From the NCBI RefSeq assembly GCF_007655135.1, contig NC_045130.1, positions 2,728,001 through 2,792,000 on the forward strand: a DNA stretch of 64,000 bases. Reading direction: 5' to 3'. The position numbers and the translations under genes are program-made. The DNA is from Punica granatum (taxonomy: Eukaryota > Streptophyta > Magnoliopsida > Myrtales > Lythraceae). The notes beneath the pieces are model-generated. The model worked only from the letters and a program-made list of their open reading frames with translations, searched no databases and was not told where the DNA came from. Position 1 is the first letter of the stretch, and the number at the start of each line of letters is the position of its first letter. Shown piece by piece: positions 1-11,153 of this stretch.

Positions 1-1014
1 GCTCCGGGAGCAGTAGAGGAAGAGGCCACGGCGTCCAGTTTCTTCGAGGCCGCAACAGAGCACTTCTTGTCCTTCCTCTCGTCTTGGTTCATCTGCTGCT
101 GCCGGCACTCTAGGCTGCAAAATGCACTGTCGCCCCTACGATAAACAAAAGGAATCCGTCAATTATATTTTAATATTCAGTTGCAAATACGAACTATTTA
201 TCTAATCTTAATTAATTAATAAATGACAGCTTAGCCTAAATTAATATTTGCAATTTGATTAAATAAAAAGATTGCTCCATACTGATAATAACGTCTGCCA
301 TGTGGTTTAATTATTTGTAGCCGAATTACAATATTATACAATTTCTGCATCAATAATTGATATGCAATATCAGAGTTTGATTCAGAGCCTTCGTATATAC
401 TCGTGCTATTTATTTAATTTTGGCCAAAAACAAATAAAAAATCAAATAAGGGACAAACCGAACTTTAATTTTGTTGTTACAAAAATCGAGAAAACTAGCC
501 TTTTCCCGTAAAAAGAAAAAGGAACTAATTAGTGAAAAATCGACGCATAATAACTCGCAGCCTTATCTCTAAAAATTTCAGAGGTTTATATCTAGATGTA
601 TATATCGCGCATAGTGCGTGCACGAGCTCTAGTCCGTATAGAATAATCCAAGCCACGGTACTGTATAGTTTCATAATTTACGATGATGAGCTTGTAATTG
701 ATGATATATACGTACTTATACATGTAGATGTCGCGGCCGGGGATGAGGCGGCGCTTGCAGAGGGAGCAGCACCGGAGGAAATTGGGGGTCTCACGGAAAT
801 CGGCAGAGTGCCGCCGGTCGACCCTCGGCGGGGCCGCAGCTAGGAGCTGCTGATCCCACCCATCGGGGGCGCCCGAAGCGCGACCCGGCCAGACGGGCCG
901 GCGGGGGTCTGAAGGCTGGGCGTCGCCGGTGGCGTTGAGATCGAAGGTGATCTCCGACAGGCTGGTGGTCCTCTTCATCGTCGGAGGGCGCTGCCTCTTC
1001 CCCAGCAACATCAC
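1..1014 (-). CDS. FLZ-type (DUF581) zinc-finger protein, 5' part, cut by window edge
   Basis: Two exons on the minus strand: 1014-716 and 135 to beyond position 1. The start ATG at 1012-1014 gives [18 protein letters not shown], the usual opening of this plant family. The FLZ motif begins at about residue 79 ([12 protein letters not shown], with the C83-x2-C86 pair). It crosses the intron at residue 100 (AA|G, giving [13 protein letters not shown]) and is completed in exon 2 by [11 protein letters not shown], so all four zinc-binding cysteines are present. The donor is AA|GTACGT and the acceptor TCGTAG|GGGC. Known of the family: FLZ proteins are small plant-specific scaffold proteins that bind SnRK1 kinase subunits. 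The lysine- and serine-rich tail (KDKKCS...) runs off the window, so the stop is not seen. Family assignment is very secure; the exact paralogue is not. Confidence 0.93.
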
Positions 1015-1195
1015 TCTCTCTCCCTCTCTCTCTCCCCCGCTGCAATCGAACTCCTACTCCTTCCACCAGGGTTTCTACTGGCAATTTTGGACGCTGCCTC
1101 TGTGATTAGCGTCTAGATAGAGAAAGTAGAGAGAGAGAGAAGGGGAGAGGGAGAAAGGGGGAAGAGGGGAGACGAAGGGGAAGGGAGTGGGGGAA
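1015..1195. repeat. Pyrimidine/purine-rich (CT/GA) tract at the FLZ 5' end
   Basis: On the minus strand the leader of the FLZ gene is CT-rich (1015-1040), and further upstream there is a GA/GGGA-rich stretch (about 1120-1190). Such tracts are common in plant 5' UTRs and core promoters. No clear TATA box was found. Its role in transcription is inferred from position only. Confidence 0.55.
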
Positions 1196-2158
1196 TTGAA
1201 GGGTGGCAGATACAAGCAGAGCCAGAAACCGAGGAGTGAATCTGAGCCGTCCAGTCAGCTTTCACCTCACTCACCTGTCATGTCAATCTATCAGAAATTT
1301 TTTTTTTATTTCAAAAAATCCACGTCAGCAACAGCATTTTTTACTTTAGTAATTCAGCCACCAGCACTACCTGTTGCGGTGCCAGGGCCCACTGCTCGTG
1401 CCAGCCTGTCGTAATCGTGTTTTTTTAATTCGCTTCATACGCTAGTATGATCATCTTTAGCCTCGAGCTTCTAATATATATACATAGTCTGATTTATAAG
1501 ATTCGTGACTGGATAATTAATTCCGAGCCGGTGGAACGCGTCCGATTGGATGATTATTGTTTGAGGGTTTTTCGTGTTTACCATAATCGAAAGAAGAAAA
1601 TGACTGATATATCTGAGAAGACAGGCAACTGAGGCTGAGGGAGGGCTGAGGACAGATTCTCCTGGCTGGAAGACGAAGAGAGTTGGCTAGCTGGCTGCTT
1701 TTAATGGGGTTTCTATAGCCACTCGAATTGTTTGTTTTCTTTTATGGAGCCTACAGCCACGCGGGCAGTGTACCAAAGTTTTTCCTTTTCTTGAAAAATA
1801 GGGAGAATATTTATATTGCTTTTGAAGAAAATTACAGAATTCAATACATTTGTCTACGAGGTAAAATTACTTCATTTTTCTTTGGGGTAATAAGAAAAAT
1901 AATTCATTAACTTACTTATCTATTACATTATAAGAGAGGTCCGTGAGTTTAAAAATCGAAATCTTAACAACTAGTTAAAGATCATAGGAAGTTTCACTAA
2001 AAAAATCGTAACTGAAATATTTTGATTAACAAATAGGAGCGTTGATCACTGCACTATACTTTTTTTTTTCGGCGAGTGAAGAGAGTTAAGTAGGTTTTAT
2101 TGTAGTTGTAAGGTCGCCTTTTTGATATTTTATACTTAGAGGAAGCTTATCAGAAGCT
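1196..2158. other. Intergenic, no gene seen
   Basis: AT-rich spacer upstream of the FLZ gene. The open frames here are short, lack homology I can recognise and have no splice-supported extension. Nothing else stands out. Confidence 0.5.
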
Positions 2159-2173
2159 TTTGACATTGAGTTC
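2159..2173. repeat. Target-site duplication, left copy (LINE)
   Basis: TTTGACATTGAGTTC, identical to 3792-3806. It lies directly beside the poly(A) end of the LINE. Confidence 0.85.
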
Positions 2174-3791
2174 TTTTTTTGGGGATAGAAAGGGTACTTC
2201 ATTAAAATAAGCTAAGTCGGCGTTATAGCATCATCGTTTGTATAAATAGAGCGAGGGTAAGTAATGCCCATAACATCCGCTAATAGCAAGTCATACCTCT
2301 TAGGCGGAGGAGTACCAATATACAAAATGTCCCAAACCGGGGAGATACGGATTATAGTGCTATCTGAACAGAGATGAACAAGCTGGTCAGCCACCCTATT
2401 TCCTTCCCGGTAGATGTGTTGCATCCTAAACCCTTCGAATCGGCCCATGAGTGTCCTGCAATCAAAGATGATAGGCATTAGAGATAGATTGTCATGATTC
2501 ACCCTGGAAACTAGATCACATACTACCTTAGCATCTAACTGAGACTCTCTCAATGATGTAGCTTTTGTGGAGGACTTTTGGACCAGGGCCTATTGTCCTC
2601 TCTCAATCTCCAAGCCAACCCTCCTAAGATGGCAATATTCCGTCCTTCAACTCTTGGTATATCAAGACCGCCTTCTTCTTTTGGGAGGGTGATCTTGTGC
2701 CAACCTAATAAATGGAATTTTTTGTTTCTTTCCGTGGTACCCCAAATAAAGTTCCTACTAAGACAAACAAGAGTGTTGCAAATGGCTTGAGGAAGAAGGG
2801 TACATTGCATAATATGAAATGAGATTTAAGAAAGGACAGACTTAGCCAAGACTACCCTACCAGCTAAAGAAAGCAAGCTAGCCTTCCATCCCAAGAGCTT
2901 TTTCTTGAAGGAATCGTCAAGAAAATTAAAGGAAGCAGACGAGGCTAGAGACATTCATAGGGAACCCAAGATATTTTCCGAAGGAAGGGACTTTAGGGAG
3001 GCCGATAGTGTTCAGGGCACGAGACTTATCCCGAAGAGATGTGTTTCCAAAGAAAATAATTCGAGACTTAGCAACATTGATTTTTGTAACAGAGACCTGA
3101 CAGTAGAAGTCCATAGTATTTTTGATAGAATTGCAGGTTGCATCATTCACTTCCCCAAATATGAGGATATCATTCGCAAAAAAAAGGTGGTATAAAGAGA
3201 GGGAACCTCTGACCAATCACATACCTTTCCAGGTACCTCGATCGACTTCCTGCTCAATAAGGAGCGAGAGGATTTCCATGGCAAGGGTAAAGAGAATAGG
3301 AGAGAGGGGATCACCTTGGCGAATGTCACGGGAAGGAAAGAACTGACTGAGTTTTCCACCATTAAACAGAACATTCATCTTTGAAGAGGAAACACATTTC
3401 ATAACGAGCTGAACGAAAGCATCAAGGAATTTAAAGAAATGGAGAGCATTATGTAAGAAATCCCATTCAATACGATCGAAAGCTTTTTCAAAGTCTAACT
3501 TTATAATCATGATCCCTCTCTGAGCTTGCTTATTTCTGAGGGCCGTGTGAACTTCACGAAGAAGCACCACATTATCAGAGACTTGTTGACCTGGAATATA
3601 GCTCGACTGAAAAGGGGACATAAAATAATTGAGGAAAGGACGGAGACGCCTAACAAGCATTTTTGTGATGATCTTATAAGCCATGTTGCAAAGGCTTATC
3701 GGCCGGAATTGGGAGATGGTCTCCGGGGCATCACCTTTAGAAATAAGTGATATGAATGTATCATTAACGCCCTCAGGAACTCAATGTCACA
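2174..3791 (-). mobile_element. LINE (non-LTR retrotransposon), 5'-truncated and internally deleted
   Basis: The minus-strand reading frame carries LINE reverse transcriptase (about 3782-2926), the linker after the RT (2810-2550) and the C-terminal part of an RNase H domain (2553-2212). The element is bounded by a 15-bp target-site duplication, TTTGACATTGAGTTC, at 2159-2173 and 3792-3806. A short T-run on the plus strand just inside the left copy (2174-2180) is the poly(A) tail. The zinc-finger-like region and the first half of RNase H normally found between RT and RNase H are missing, so there is an internal deletion. The 5' end starts in the middle of the RT, a typical 5' truncation. Confidence 0.88.
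2212..3782 (-). pseudogene. Broken LINE ORF2 (reverse transcriptase / RNase H)
   Basis: Reading 3782 to 2212, motifs appear in normal order: FRPISLCNMAYKIITK, KLDFEKAFDRIEWDFL, and RQGDPLSPILF. One in-frame TGA at 3219-3217 interrupts the frame right after WKGM. The next block holds the catalytic box, but it reads FFANDILIF instead of the family's FADD, so the first aspartate of the pair is asparagine (GAT to AAT). Later blocks are FHLLGWHKITLPKEEGGL and, after the deletion, the RNase H tail HIYREGNRVADQLVHL. It could not encode an active enzyme as it stands. Confidence 0.85.
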
Positions 3792-3806
3792 TTTGACATT
3801 GAGTTC
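3792..3806. repeat. Target-site duplication, right copy (LINE)
   Basis: TTTGACATTGAGTTC, identical to 2159-2173. Immediately inside it, 3777-3788 (GAACTCAATGTC) is the reverse complement of part of the same site, so the 5' junction is a small palindrome. Confidence 0.85.
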
Positions 3807-6800
3807 AAGGAAAGGATAGTTTCAGAACAAGAACCACTCTCTAGAAATTATCGAAAAAGTAGAACAAGTTTTCCCTTTTTTTCCCAGCATAAAGGGTAAA
3901 AAAAAAAAAAATCTCCCTTTTCATTATTTCCTCTTTTTTTTTTAGGGTGACAACTTGCATATTTATATATTATTATCATATTCCCAAAATTAGTGCGAAT
4001 TAGTGAATCGATTTTACAGGTCCTTAATTTTTATTATAGATGGTGTAACGTAGTCCTCGTCAGGTAATTAGGAGGTTTCAGATTCGATATCAGGTAAAAC
4101 TATTTATATCTATGTATTAAATTTGATTTCTATTTCATTATATTAGACCCATTAGTCTCCCTTATAACCTAAAAAGAAATTATACATTTGTTAAAATGGC
4201 ACACACATTTCATCTGTTACCAATTACGTCATCTTGCAATTTTATAAATATGGATCAATTTTATAAGTCCTTAGTTTTTCCTTTGAATTAAATTGTACAT
4301 TCCTTACTTTGCTGAAAATTATACATTCCTTAGAGATCCTAAATACAGTTAAATCTTTACGTACCCTGTGGTCCAGTGATTTAAAAAAATATGAAACTCG
4401 TATTGTATATTCTTACAAATGAACATGGATTAAAAAGTAACATTTTGCCTTTTTTTTTTTGTGTCTCCTTATATGTCAATAGAGCAGCTAAAAAATCCAC
4501 ATAAGGAAGAATAGCAAAACAGTTAGATTTTTCAGCGACGGAGAGATAGAAAAGAAAAAAAAAATCCGGTATCATTATATGATTAAGAGTTTCTTTCTTT
4601 TTTAATTTTCTGATATATTAGTCATTCTTTTTTCAGTTATTCTGGCTGAGGCTTGGACTGCCCCACTTGGTCAGTAATTAAGCACATAATAGTAGTAATA
4701 ATAATTAATAATGAGAAAGGCGCTATTGCACACAGCTAATAATTTTGGGCATCCTAATCCCCTTACACCCTTTAATTGATTAAGATCTCGTGACAGAGCA
4801 GCCCTTATATTGAGTGTCATGCACTCCTAATTAATTAAGATCATGAAAGATCGATAACATTTAGATCTAATTACTTACTTTCTTACGAGTAAAAGACAAG
4901 ATTATTAGGGTGAATGGTGATACATGTATATCATTACTTACTAAAAGTACGTGGTCTCCTTATAAAAGATTGCCATAATCAAATATTGCAAAAGTTAAGA
5001 TGTCTCTTTTCATCTCACTATTATCAAGCTCGACTACCCTTCTTCAGTCTCGCTTTCGCTTTTCATTTTTATCCATTCTTATGTGATATATTTCATTAGT
5101 TAGCTACCATTAGATTGAAGGTACGAGGGTAAATTTGATAAGAATAATAATTCACTTTCCCACATTTCCCCAAAAAAAGCCCTAAGCATCTTACAAAATT
5201 TCTGCCAAAAAAAAAAGTATTCGTTATCACAACATTCATCATAATTGCAATAAATTATACTTGCTTTTATATATGAAGGAGCCCATGAATTTAATTGACT
5301 TTAAAAGTAAAGGAAATAAAAAAGTTATGACAAACCTTGCTACCCAAACTTTTTTTTTTAAATTTTAGGCAGAATAAGAATACTGTATAATGCGCACGTA
5401 AAAAAAAATGTTATTACCGTGTTTTATGGAGGATATCCTACCGGAGGGCTCATTTGTTGTTGCTCTCGTATTGATGACTGGCTCTTCTTTCCCAACTCGT
5501 TGAAAACATGTTTTGGTTCGGTTCAAGTATTGGCTCATTATCAATCGCTTTTTCTTTGTTTCACTTGCTTAACAGACTTGATAGTACGATTAATTGTAAT
5601 AATTGTTTGTTGTGATACGTATTTTCTATATTTCGATGCTCTCATTTCCTTCCGTTGATTAATTTACCAAAACTAAAATTAGAAGAGGAGTTAAGTTTTC
5701 TTTTTTATTTCCACACCCCCCCCCAGGCAGATTTCATTTTCATCATTTACGTTTCTGGATGTTCATGGGCCTGCTGGGCCCCATTTCCGAGTGTGGTCCA
5801 ACAACTCGGACTTTTGGAGCCCACAAAAAACCGAACAGCTAAGTTGAAGTTGATGCAATCAATTGTTTTTTCTCTTTTAATTATTTCTCAATCAAGAAAT
5901 AGCCAAGCAAATTACAGTCCTTGCTTAAGCAACATTGACATGAAAAAAGAAAAAGAAAATAAAAAAGAAGACAATTTCAGAACAGGCACTCCACCTGTAC
6001 CACAAGTAAAATATCTTCATGTATTTCCTGATATTTTGCAAGATATACCAACGCCATCTTGCATTGCATTAGAATTTTTTTTTTTTGAATTACGAAAATA
6101 AAGTTAATTAGTTCATACATATAGGTAATATATATAATTGTCATTACATTTCCTATATGATATTTTGATATGATTTTTAAGATAATCGCACCATTTATTA
6201 TTAAAAAAATTTACTGTACTGTAATTTATATATTTGTTAAAATTTTCCAAATTAATCTTTTTATTTTGAGTAAAATACACATGTCTACCATTTGAATTTT
6301 GCAAGTACACGTACCCAAGTTTGTGGATTTCTCATTGGCTGAAGATACTATTTCAAACTGTTGAAAATTTTGTAATTTGATAAATTACAAATATCACATG
6401 GCGAAATTAGTCATTTGGAGCATTTTACTGCATGTTCATAGCTAATAATTGATGTTTCCCACTGACGATAGAGTCGATCAATTGACTAATGATGTTTCCA
6501 ATAGCTAATTTAGTTTTGTTCAAGACTTGCACTTGAGACCTTGCTTTAAGTGAACAAACTTTGAATCGCCTAAAATCGATTCAAGTTGATAAAATAAACT
6601 TTTTGAATTTATTGTCAATTCAAATAGTCTCCTTTATTTATAATGTTAAAAAGTACTAATTTTTCTAGTGAAATGCAAAGTCATGTCAGCCTAATTATTG
6701 AGACTAATTCTATTTTCATTATTGACTTTTCTATGATTGCAACATAATTTTAATGAATTGAACCCTTTTTTCTATTCAACGAACTCATACTACAAATAAA

Positions 6801-8110
6801 GTTCGTCCGCATAAAATTAAGTGGCCATTTAAGGCATGCTATATTGCGATTATGATTTTTCAATCAGAAACATTGAACGCTCATATTAAGATTATTGGGG
6901 ACTAAAATCTATATTATATTCTATAAATTGAGGGTTCATAAATTTTATATGTATGTAGTTTTATCTTTAAATTCGATTATATTATATATTAGTTATTACA
7001 CATTACTATGACAAACTAATATATCGATGAACAATTTGTCCAACCCACGGCATCACATGGGACTGGACCCTAGTATATATGAAAGTGAAAAAAATTAGAG
7101 TTGATAGTAATTTTTCAGAAAATTTAATGGTGAATTTTTTTAATACTTCATACCACTTAGCTAACTAGAAAATATTTAAATTTGATTAACAAAATAATAG
7201 CTAAAAATAAAAAATTATAATTGCCCGCGCAACCGGCGGGTCTTATGACAAGTAAAATATATAATTGTGTGAGGAGTAAACTCCAATTTGGTCCTTGACG
7301 TTTTAAGCAACCATCAATTCCATTCGCAACGTTTCATTGCCATAAAAAACATCCCTGACGTTACAACTCGATCCATCACTTTAGTCCTTCCCGTTAACAA
7401 ACCTTTAACGACATTAAATAAAATATTAAACATTCATAAAAAAAAATAAGGAAATTTTAGAACAATGAGAATCTTTTTTTTTTTTTTTTAAGAATGGTGG
7501 GTGCGTCTGGTGGGGGGAGTATCGTGGCCCCCTCCTTTCCCGACCACCCTCCCCCCACCCCGGAGAGGTCGCCAGAGGACCTTACTCTTTATTATATTAA
7601 TAATAAAGAGTTAAATACAATTAAGATTAATTAAAGTAAACAGAGTTCAAAGTAATATAATTAGTCAATTTACTAGTACGTGGTTGGGTCGGATCAATAT
7701 CAGTTTACTATGCATGTTCTTAATTTGAATAGGGCAACTAAAGGAAAATTTGGATCTGAGTTTAGGGAAACTCCATATATTTCTTAAAATTTCTTCTTCC
7801 AATCAAGCAAATGTATCCTCGTGACTACGTAATTTTGTCTATTAAAGGAAGTTTTCGTTTCTTTTAGCAGAGTTTCTTTCTAGAAAAGGAAAGAAAAGGA
7901 AGGAAAGAAAAGGCTTCCGTTGAATTAAATCAGCCTTCTTTTTTTGATAGCTCGATAACAGTCGTTCAACTGCAAACAGGATAACGCAAGAAGATCAAAG
8001 TTCCTCAAAAAGTACTAGGGATAGGTGAAGGAGCTTACTATAAATATTCTCCCTCCCTCTTCTTCTCTAAAAAACTCCCAAACGTAAGGTCAAGGAACCC
8101 CCGCCATGGT
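3807..8110. other. Intergenic, AT-rich, mostly featureless
   Basis: A long AT-rich stretch. It holds a SINE-like copy near 4030-4165, many A and T runs, and a short poly-C (5717-5725). Around 7265-7400 is text of the type seen in degenerate plant repeats. I saw no convincing exon: the longest frame (148 codons at 5655-6101) has biased, low-complexity composition and no recognisable motif. Confidence 0.45.
4030..4165 (+). mobile_element. SINE-like element, candidate copy 1
   Basis: It has a possible pol III A box (TGGTGTAACGTAGT) and, about 30 bp on, a B-box-like stretch (GTTTCAGATTCGATATC). The tail reads TTTGATTTC...ATTATATTAGACCCATTAG. The tail resembles 56655-56785 and the reverse complement of 59270-59400, which is why I group the three. 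Boundaries are approximate and no target-site duplication was proven. Confidence 0.35.
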
Positions 8111-8113
8111 TCC

Positions 8114-8546
8114 CTAAACTTTCTGATATCTTCTTTTGTACGTGAAACAGATCACCGGTCCCTTGGAAGAATCACTCTCATCGTCTGATTCCTTGTCGTC
8201 ACTGGGTTCTGGTGCCTGACCACGAGAGCTTCCCCCTGAACACAGAGCCAACTGCTTTATCTGCGTCATCCACCTGCATATCATTCTCGTTGCGTTGCCT
8301 TTCAAAGAGTGATTCCTTATAACACAGCTTCCTTTTCCCCCTTGAATCACCTTCCAAGTTAGTTGAAGGGGCCTCTAATTGGAGAAACTCTTCGAATCTG
8401 TGCTGTCCCGGGCGAGTGACGCCCTCTTTGTCCGTGCACTTCTTGCTCTGAAGTATCCTGTCGGCCTCCTTAGTGGAAGGGGCTTCAGGAGAAAGTAAGT
8501 CAGTAGCCATCTTTCCTCTGTGCCTATTAATGAGTCTTAGGTTCAC
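8114..8546 (-). other. Unrecognised open frames with an internal repeat
   Basis: Two overlapping minus-strand frames (8546-8199 and 8350-8114) read like one coding stretch broken by a frame change. The first contains a repeated unit, PEAPSTKEADR and LEAPSTNLEGD. The second ends in an acidic run (SDDKESDDESDSSKGP). No intron signal or start context decides whether it is real. I do not recognise the family; it could be a retroelement gag remnant or an exon of the gene family to its right read on the wrong strand. Confidence 0.25.
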
Positions 8547-8628
8547 CTTAGTTCCCTTGTTTGGCGGAACCTTCTTGAATTAATCTTGATTAGTAAAAGC
8601 AGCTACAATCTTGTCGGCTGATTTATTA

Positions 8629-10385
8629 CAGGAAAGCCAAGAAAATGACTAGGCGGAGGGAGAATAACTTGAAGTTGGGGCCAGAAATACGAGCACCGAT
8701 AAGCTATAGACCAATCACCCCTGGCGAGGCCCGAGCTTTTCGAGCTGGTATCACTCACTTTTGTAAGAAGGAACCGATCCTCAGCAATATTCCCACCACG
8801 ATTACTTTCTTGGATTGTTTCAGCGTAGGGGAATTTTTTCCCCAAAAACGTTGCGAGGAGGTGCTCCACTATCTGAGAATTCATTGTTATCAAACCAATA
8901 TGTCACCTCTGTTGATTCTCGAGATTGATATAGACGGTTGGCTTCAAGCTGCCTATGGTTGTTGGGCACCCACAAATTCAACATGGTGGAATCACAGACA
9001 GGTTGAGTTCAAGAGGCTTTTTAGGCCATTACTAGGGGATTACGGGCGTTGCATGATAGAGGATTATATCACGAGAACCTTTGGAAAGGAGTTGCAATCA
9101 TGCCAGAGCAATATAAGGAAGAGGGACGGAGAGTGGTTCTCTACAACATGACAAACATGACAAAAGGGCACTCGGTACAAGATAAGGATTGTGAAGACCT
9201 ATTGACAATCATCGATCACGTGACGACGTATCCATTTCGGAACAATCAGGACCAGATTAAACCTCCAAAAGTAAGTTTGTTCTCCGTGCGAATTACAGCT
9301 CAGTACGAGTTATGCGTTTGTTAATTGATATTCTTTATTTAATTCAATTTTACCCTAATTAAATGCATAAATTTTTTATACTATACTAGTTTTTGCAGGG
9401 TGAATATGGAGCGACAAGCCTGGTTTCTTAATCTGGCTCTCTTTTGGGAGCTAGATGAGGTAGTTCTGTTTCTTCAAGCAACGCATCAACTATTCTACAT
9501 GCGGATAGAAAATTTAGGAAACCAGTTGTGGATAATTTTTAGCGGTAATTGGGCCCAACATGCGCAGTCAACTGCATTGAATAATGTATTTAACTATGTT
9601 CAGCCTGGGCAGTCCGCCGCTACGTCCTCCGCCACAAACTAAAGGCAGTCCACAACATATACTATAGGTCTAAATAAGCTACTATTTATCGAAACGTGCA
9701 AGCGCATGAACATGAGCATGTTCCTAGTGGAGTGAAGATTACACTAACGCCTGTCAGAATAGATAACATCGTTAGGTCAGAAGTTGACCTTCTTCCTGAG
9801 GCCATTCAAGCAGTAAACGCTATCATGGAAATAACCATGTAAGATATTGGTTGTCTTCCACTTTTTTTTATTCTTTTTTTTTTACGATTTAAAAGTATAC
9901 TGAAATTGGTTTGATATTTTCTTAGACACGACGATGTTATAGATGCAATCCTCGAGGAACTAAAATTGTAAGTTTGAGGTTTTTTGTCTTTTTTTTTCCT
10001 TATAATAATCAGCATGCACTTTGACGTGTTGTATATTCCTGAATCGGTCCAACAGGAAGAGATGTTTAAGCAATACAAGAGTATCATACAGAAATTGTGG
10101 CAAGAAAAAGACCAAGGTAATTCGAATAACTACAACATAAATTTTTTTACTAGTTCCTAATATGCTTTTTTGTCTGTGCTTATTTTGGATGATTGCATTT
10201 ACAGTTTGATTGCAATCACTTTAAATGATAATAAGACAATTGTTATTTTTGACATATTAATGATTGTCATTCAGTTTTGACGTCTTTCTCACGTCTTATT
10301 TATTTAAATGATATTTGTTATAAAATCTCTAGATTTGTTCATTCTTGAGCAAAAGGCTTCGAACTCATTTGTGGAGCCTTATTAG
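8629..10385 (+). pseudogene. Copy A: pseudokinase with KEN (IRE1/RNase L-like) nuclease-like domain
   Basis: Best-preserved member of the local family. The first exon ends at donor 9270|GTAAGT. It holds a kinase C-lobe: VEFKRLFR, then after a 1-bp frame change near 9025, AITRGLRALHDRGLYHENLW, where HRD is replaced by YHE and the catalytic Asp by Asn. LYNM and DKDCEDLL follow; no DFG is seen. The next exon (from 9399) reads LNLALFWELDEVVLFLQATH, like the first KEN helix. 9695-9838 gives YRNVQAHEHEHV then IDNIVRSEVDLLPEAI, like the KEN RNxxxH segment. Three further exons join in frame: 9926-9967, 10013-10116 and 10333-10385 (stop TAG). The frame changes make it look degenerate. Domain assignment is my inference from motif spacing, not from a search. 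Confidence 0.5.
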
Positions 10386-10489
10386 TATGCCCTTTGACAC
10401 ATATAATTATCTCGAGATAAATCTTATTGGACATGCAGTTTTCAGTTGAAAACATAAGGGATTTCTATGCTTCCATTTGTTGCATCAAT

Positions 10490-11150
10490 AGAGAAATGCT
10501 TCCATTTACAGCGTAGATGAATTTTTTCACTAAAAACGTTGCAAGGAGGAGCTCCACTGTCTAAGAATTCACTATTATCAAGCTGATAGGTGTCGCTTGT
10601 TGGTTGATTATCTCGAGACTGATATAGACAGTTGGCTTCAAGCTGCATGCGATTGTTGGGCACCCTCATATTCAACATGGTGGGATCACATATAGGTTGA
10701 GTTCAAGAGGTTTTTCTGAGCCATCTCTAGGGGATTACGGGTATTACATGATAGAGGTTTATATCACGGGAACCTTTAGAAAGGAGTTGTGATCATGCTA
10801 GAGCGTAAAGGAGAGGGACGGAGAGCGGTTCTCTACAACATGACAAAAGAGCACCCATGGTAGTACAAGATAAGGATTGTGAAGACCTATTGACAATCAT
10901 CCATCACGTACACGTATCCATTTCGGAACATTCCGGACCAGAGTAAACCTCAAAAAAAAAGTATGTTCTATGTGCGAATTGCAGCTCACTACGAGGTATA
11001 CGCTTGTTAATTAATATTCTTTGTTTAATTCAATTTTACCCTAATTAAATGCATAATATTTTTATACTATACTTCTTTTTGTAGGGTGAATACCGAGCGA
11101 CAAGCTTGGCATCTTAATTCGGCTCACTTTTGAGAGCAAGATGAGGTAGT
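10490..11150 (+). pseudogene. Copy A': degraded kinase part of the same family
   Basis: This resembles 8820-9460 of copy A in order: the stretch around TDIDSWLQA-like text, the degenerate LYHG loop region near 10750, VVQDKDCEDLLTI (about 10860-10890) and the start of the KEN exon after an intron near 10965-11085. Many frame breaks and stops are present (for example a stop replacing Trp in the KEN start). It is a fragment that ends where the tandem duplicated block starts (11154). Confidence 0.5.
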
Positions 11151-11153
11151 TCT

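Noticed and set aside
532..843. Plus-strand 103-codon frame opposite the FLZ gene
   Set aside because: Shadow of the FLZ exon and intron. The minus strand has the full zinc-finger motif and good splice sites.
8645..9151. 168-codon open frame as a complete protein
   Set aside because: Its last third is in the wrong frame. The kinase-like text (ALHDRGLYHENLW) continues in the next frame and is shared with three other copies, so the frame end is a pseudogene artefact.
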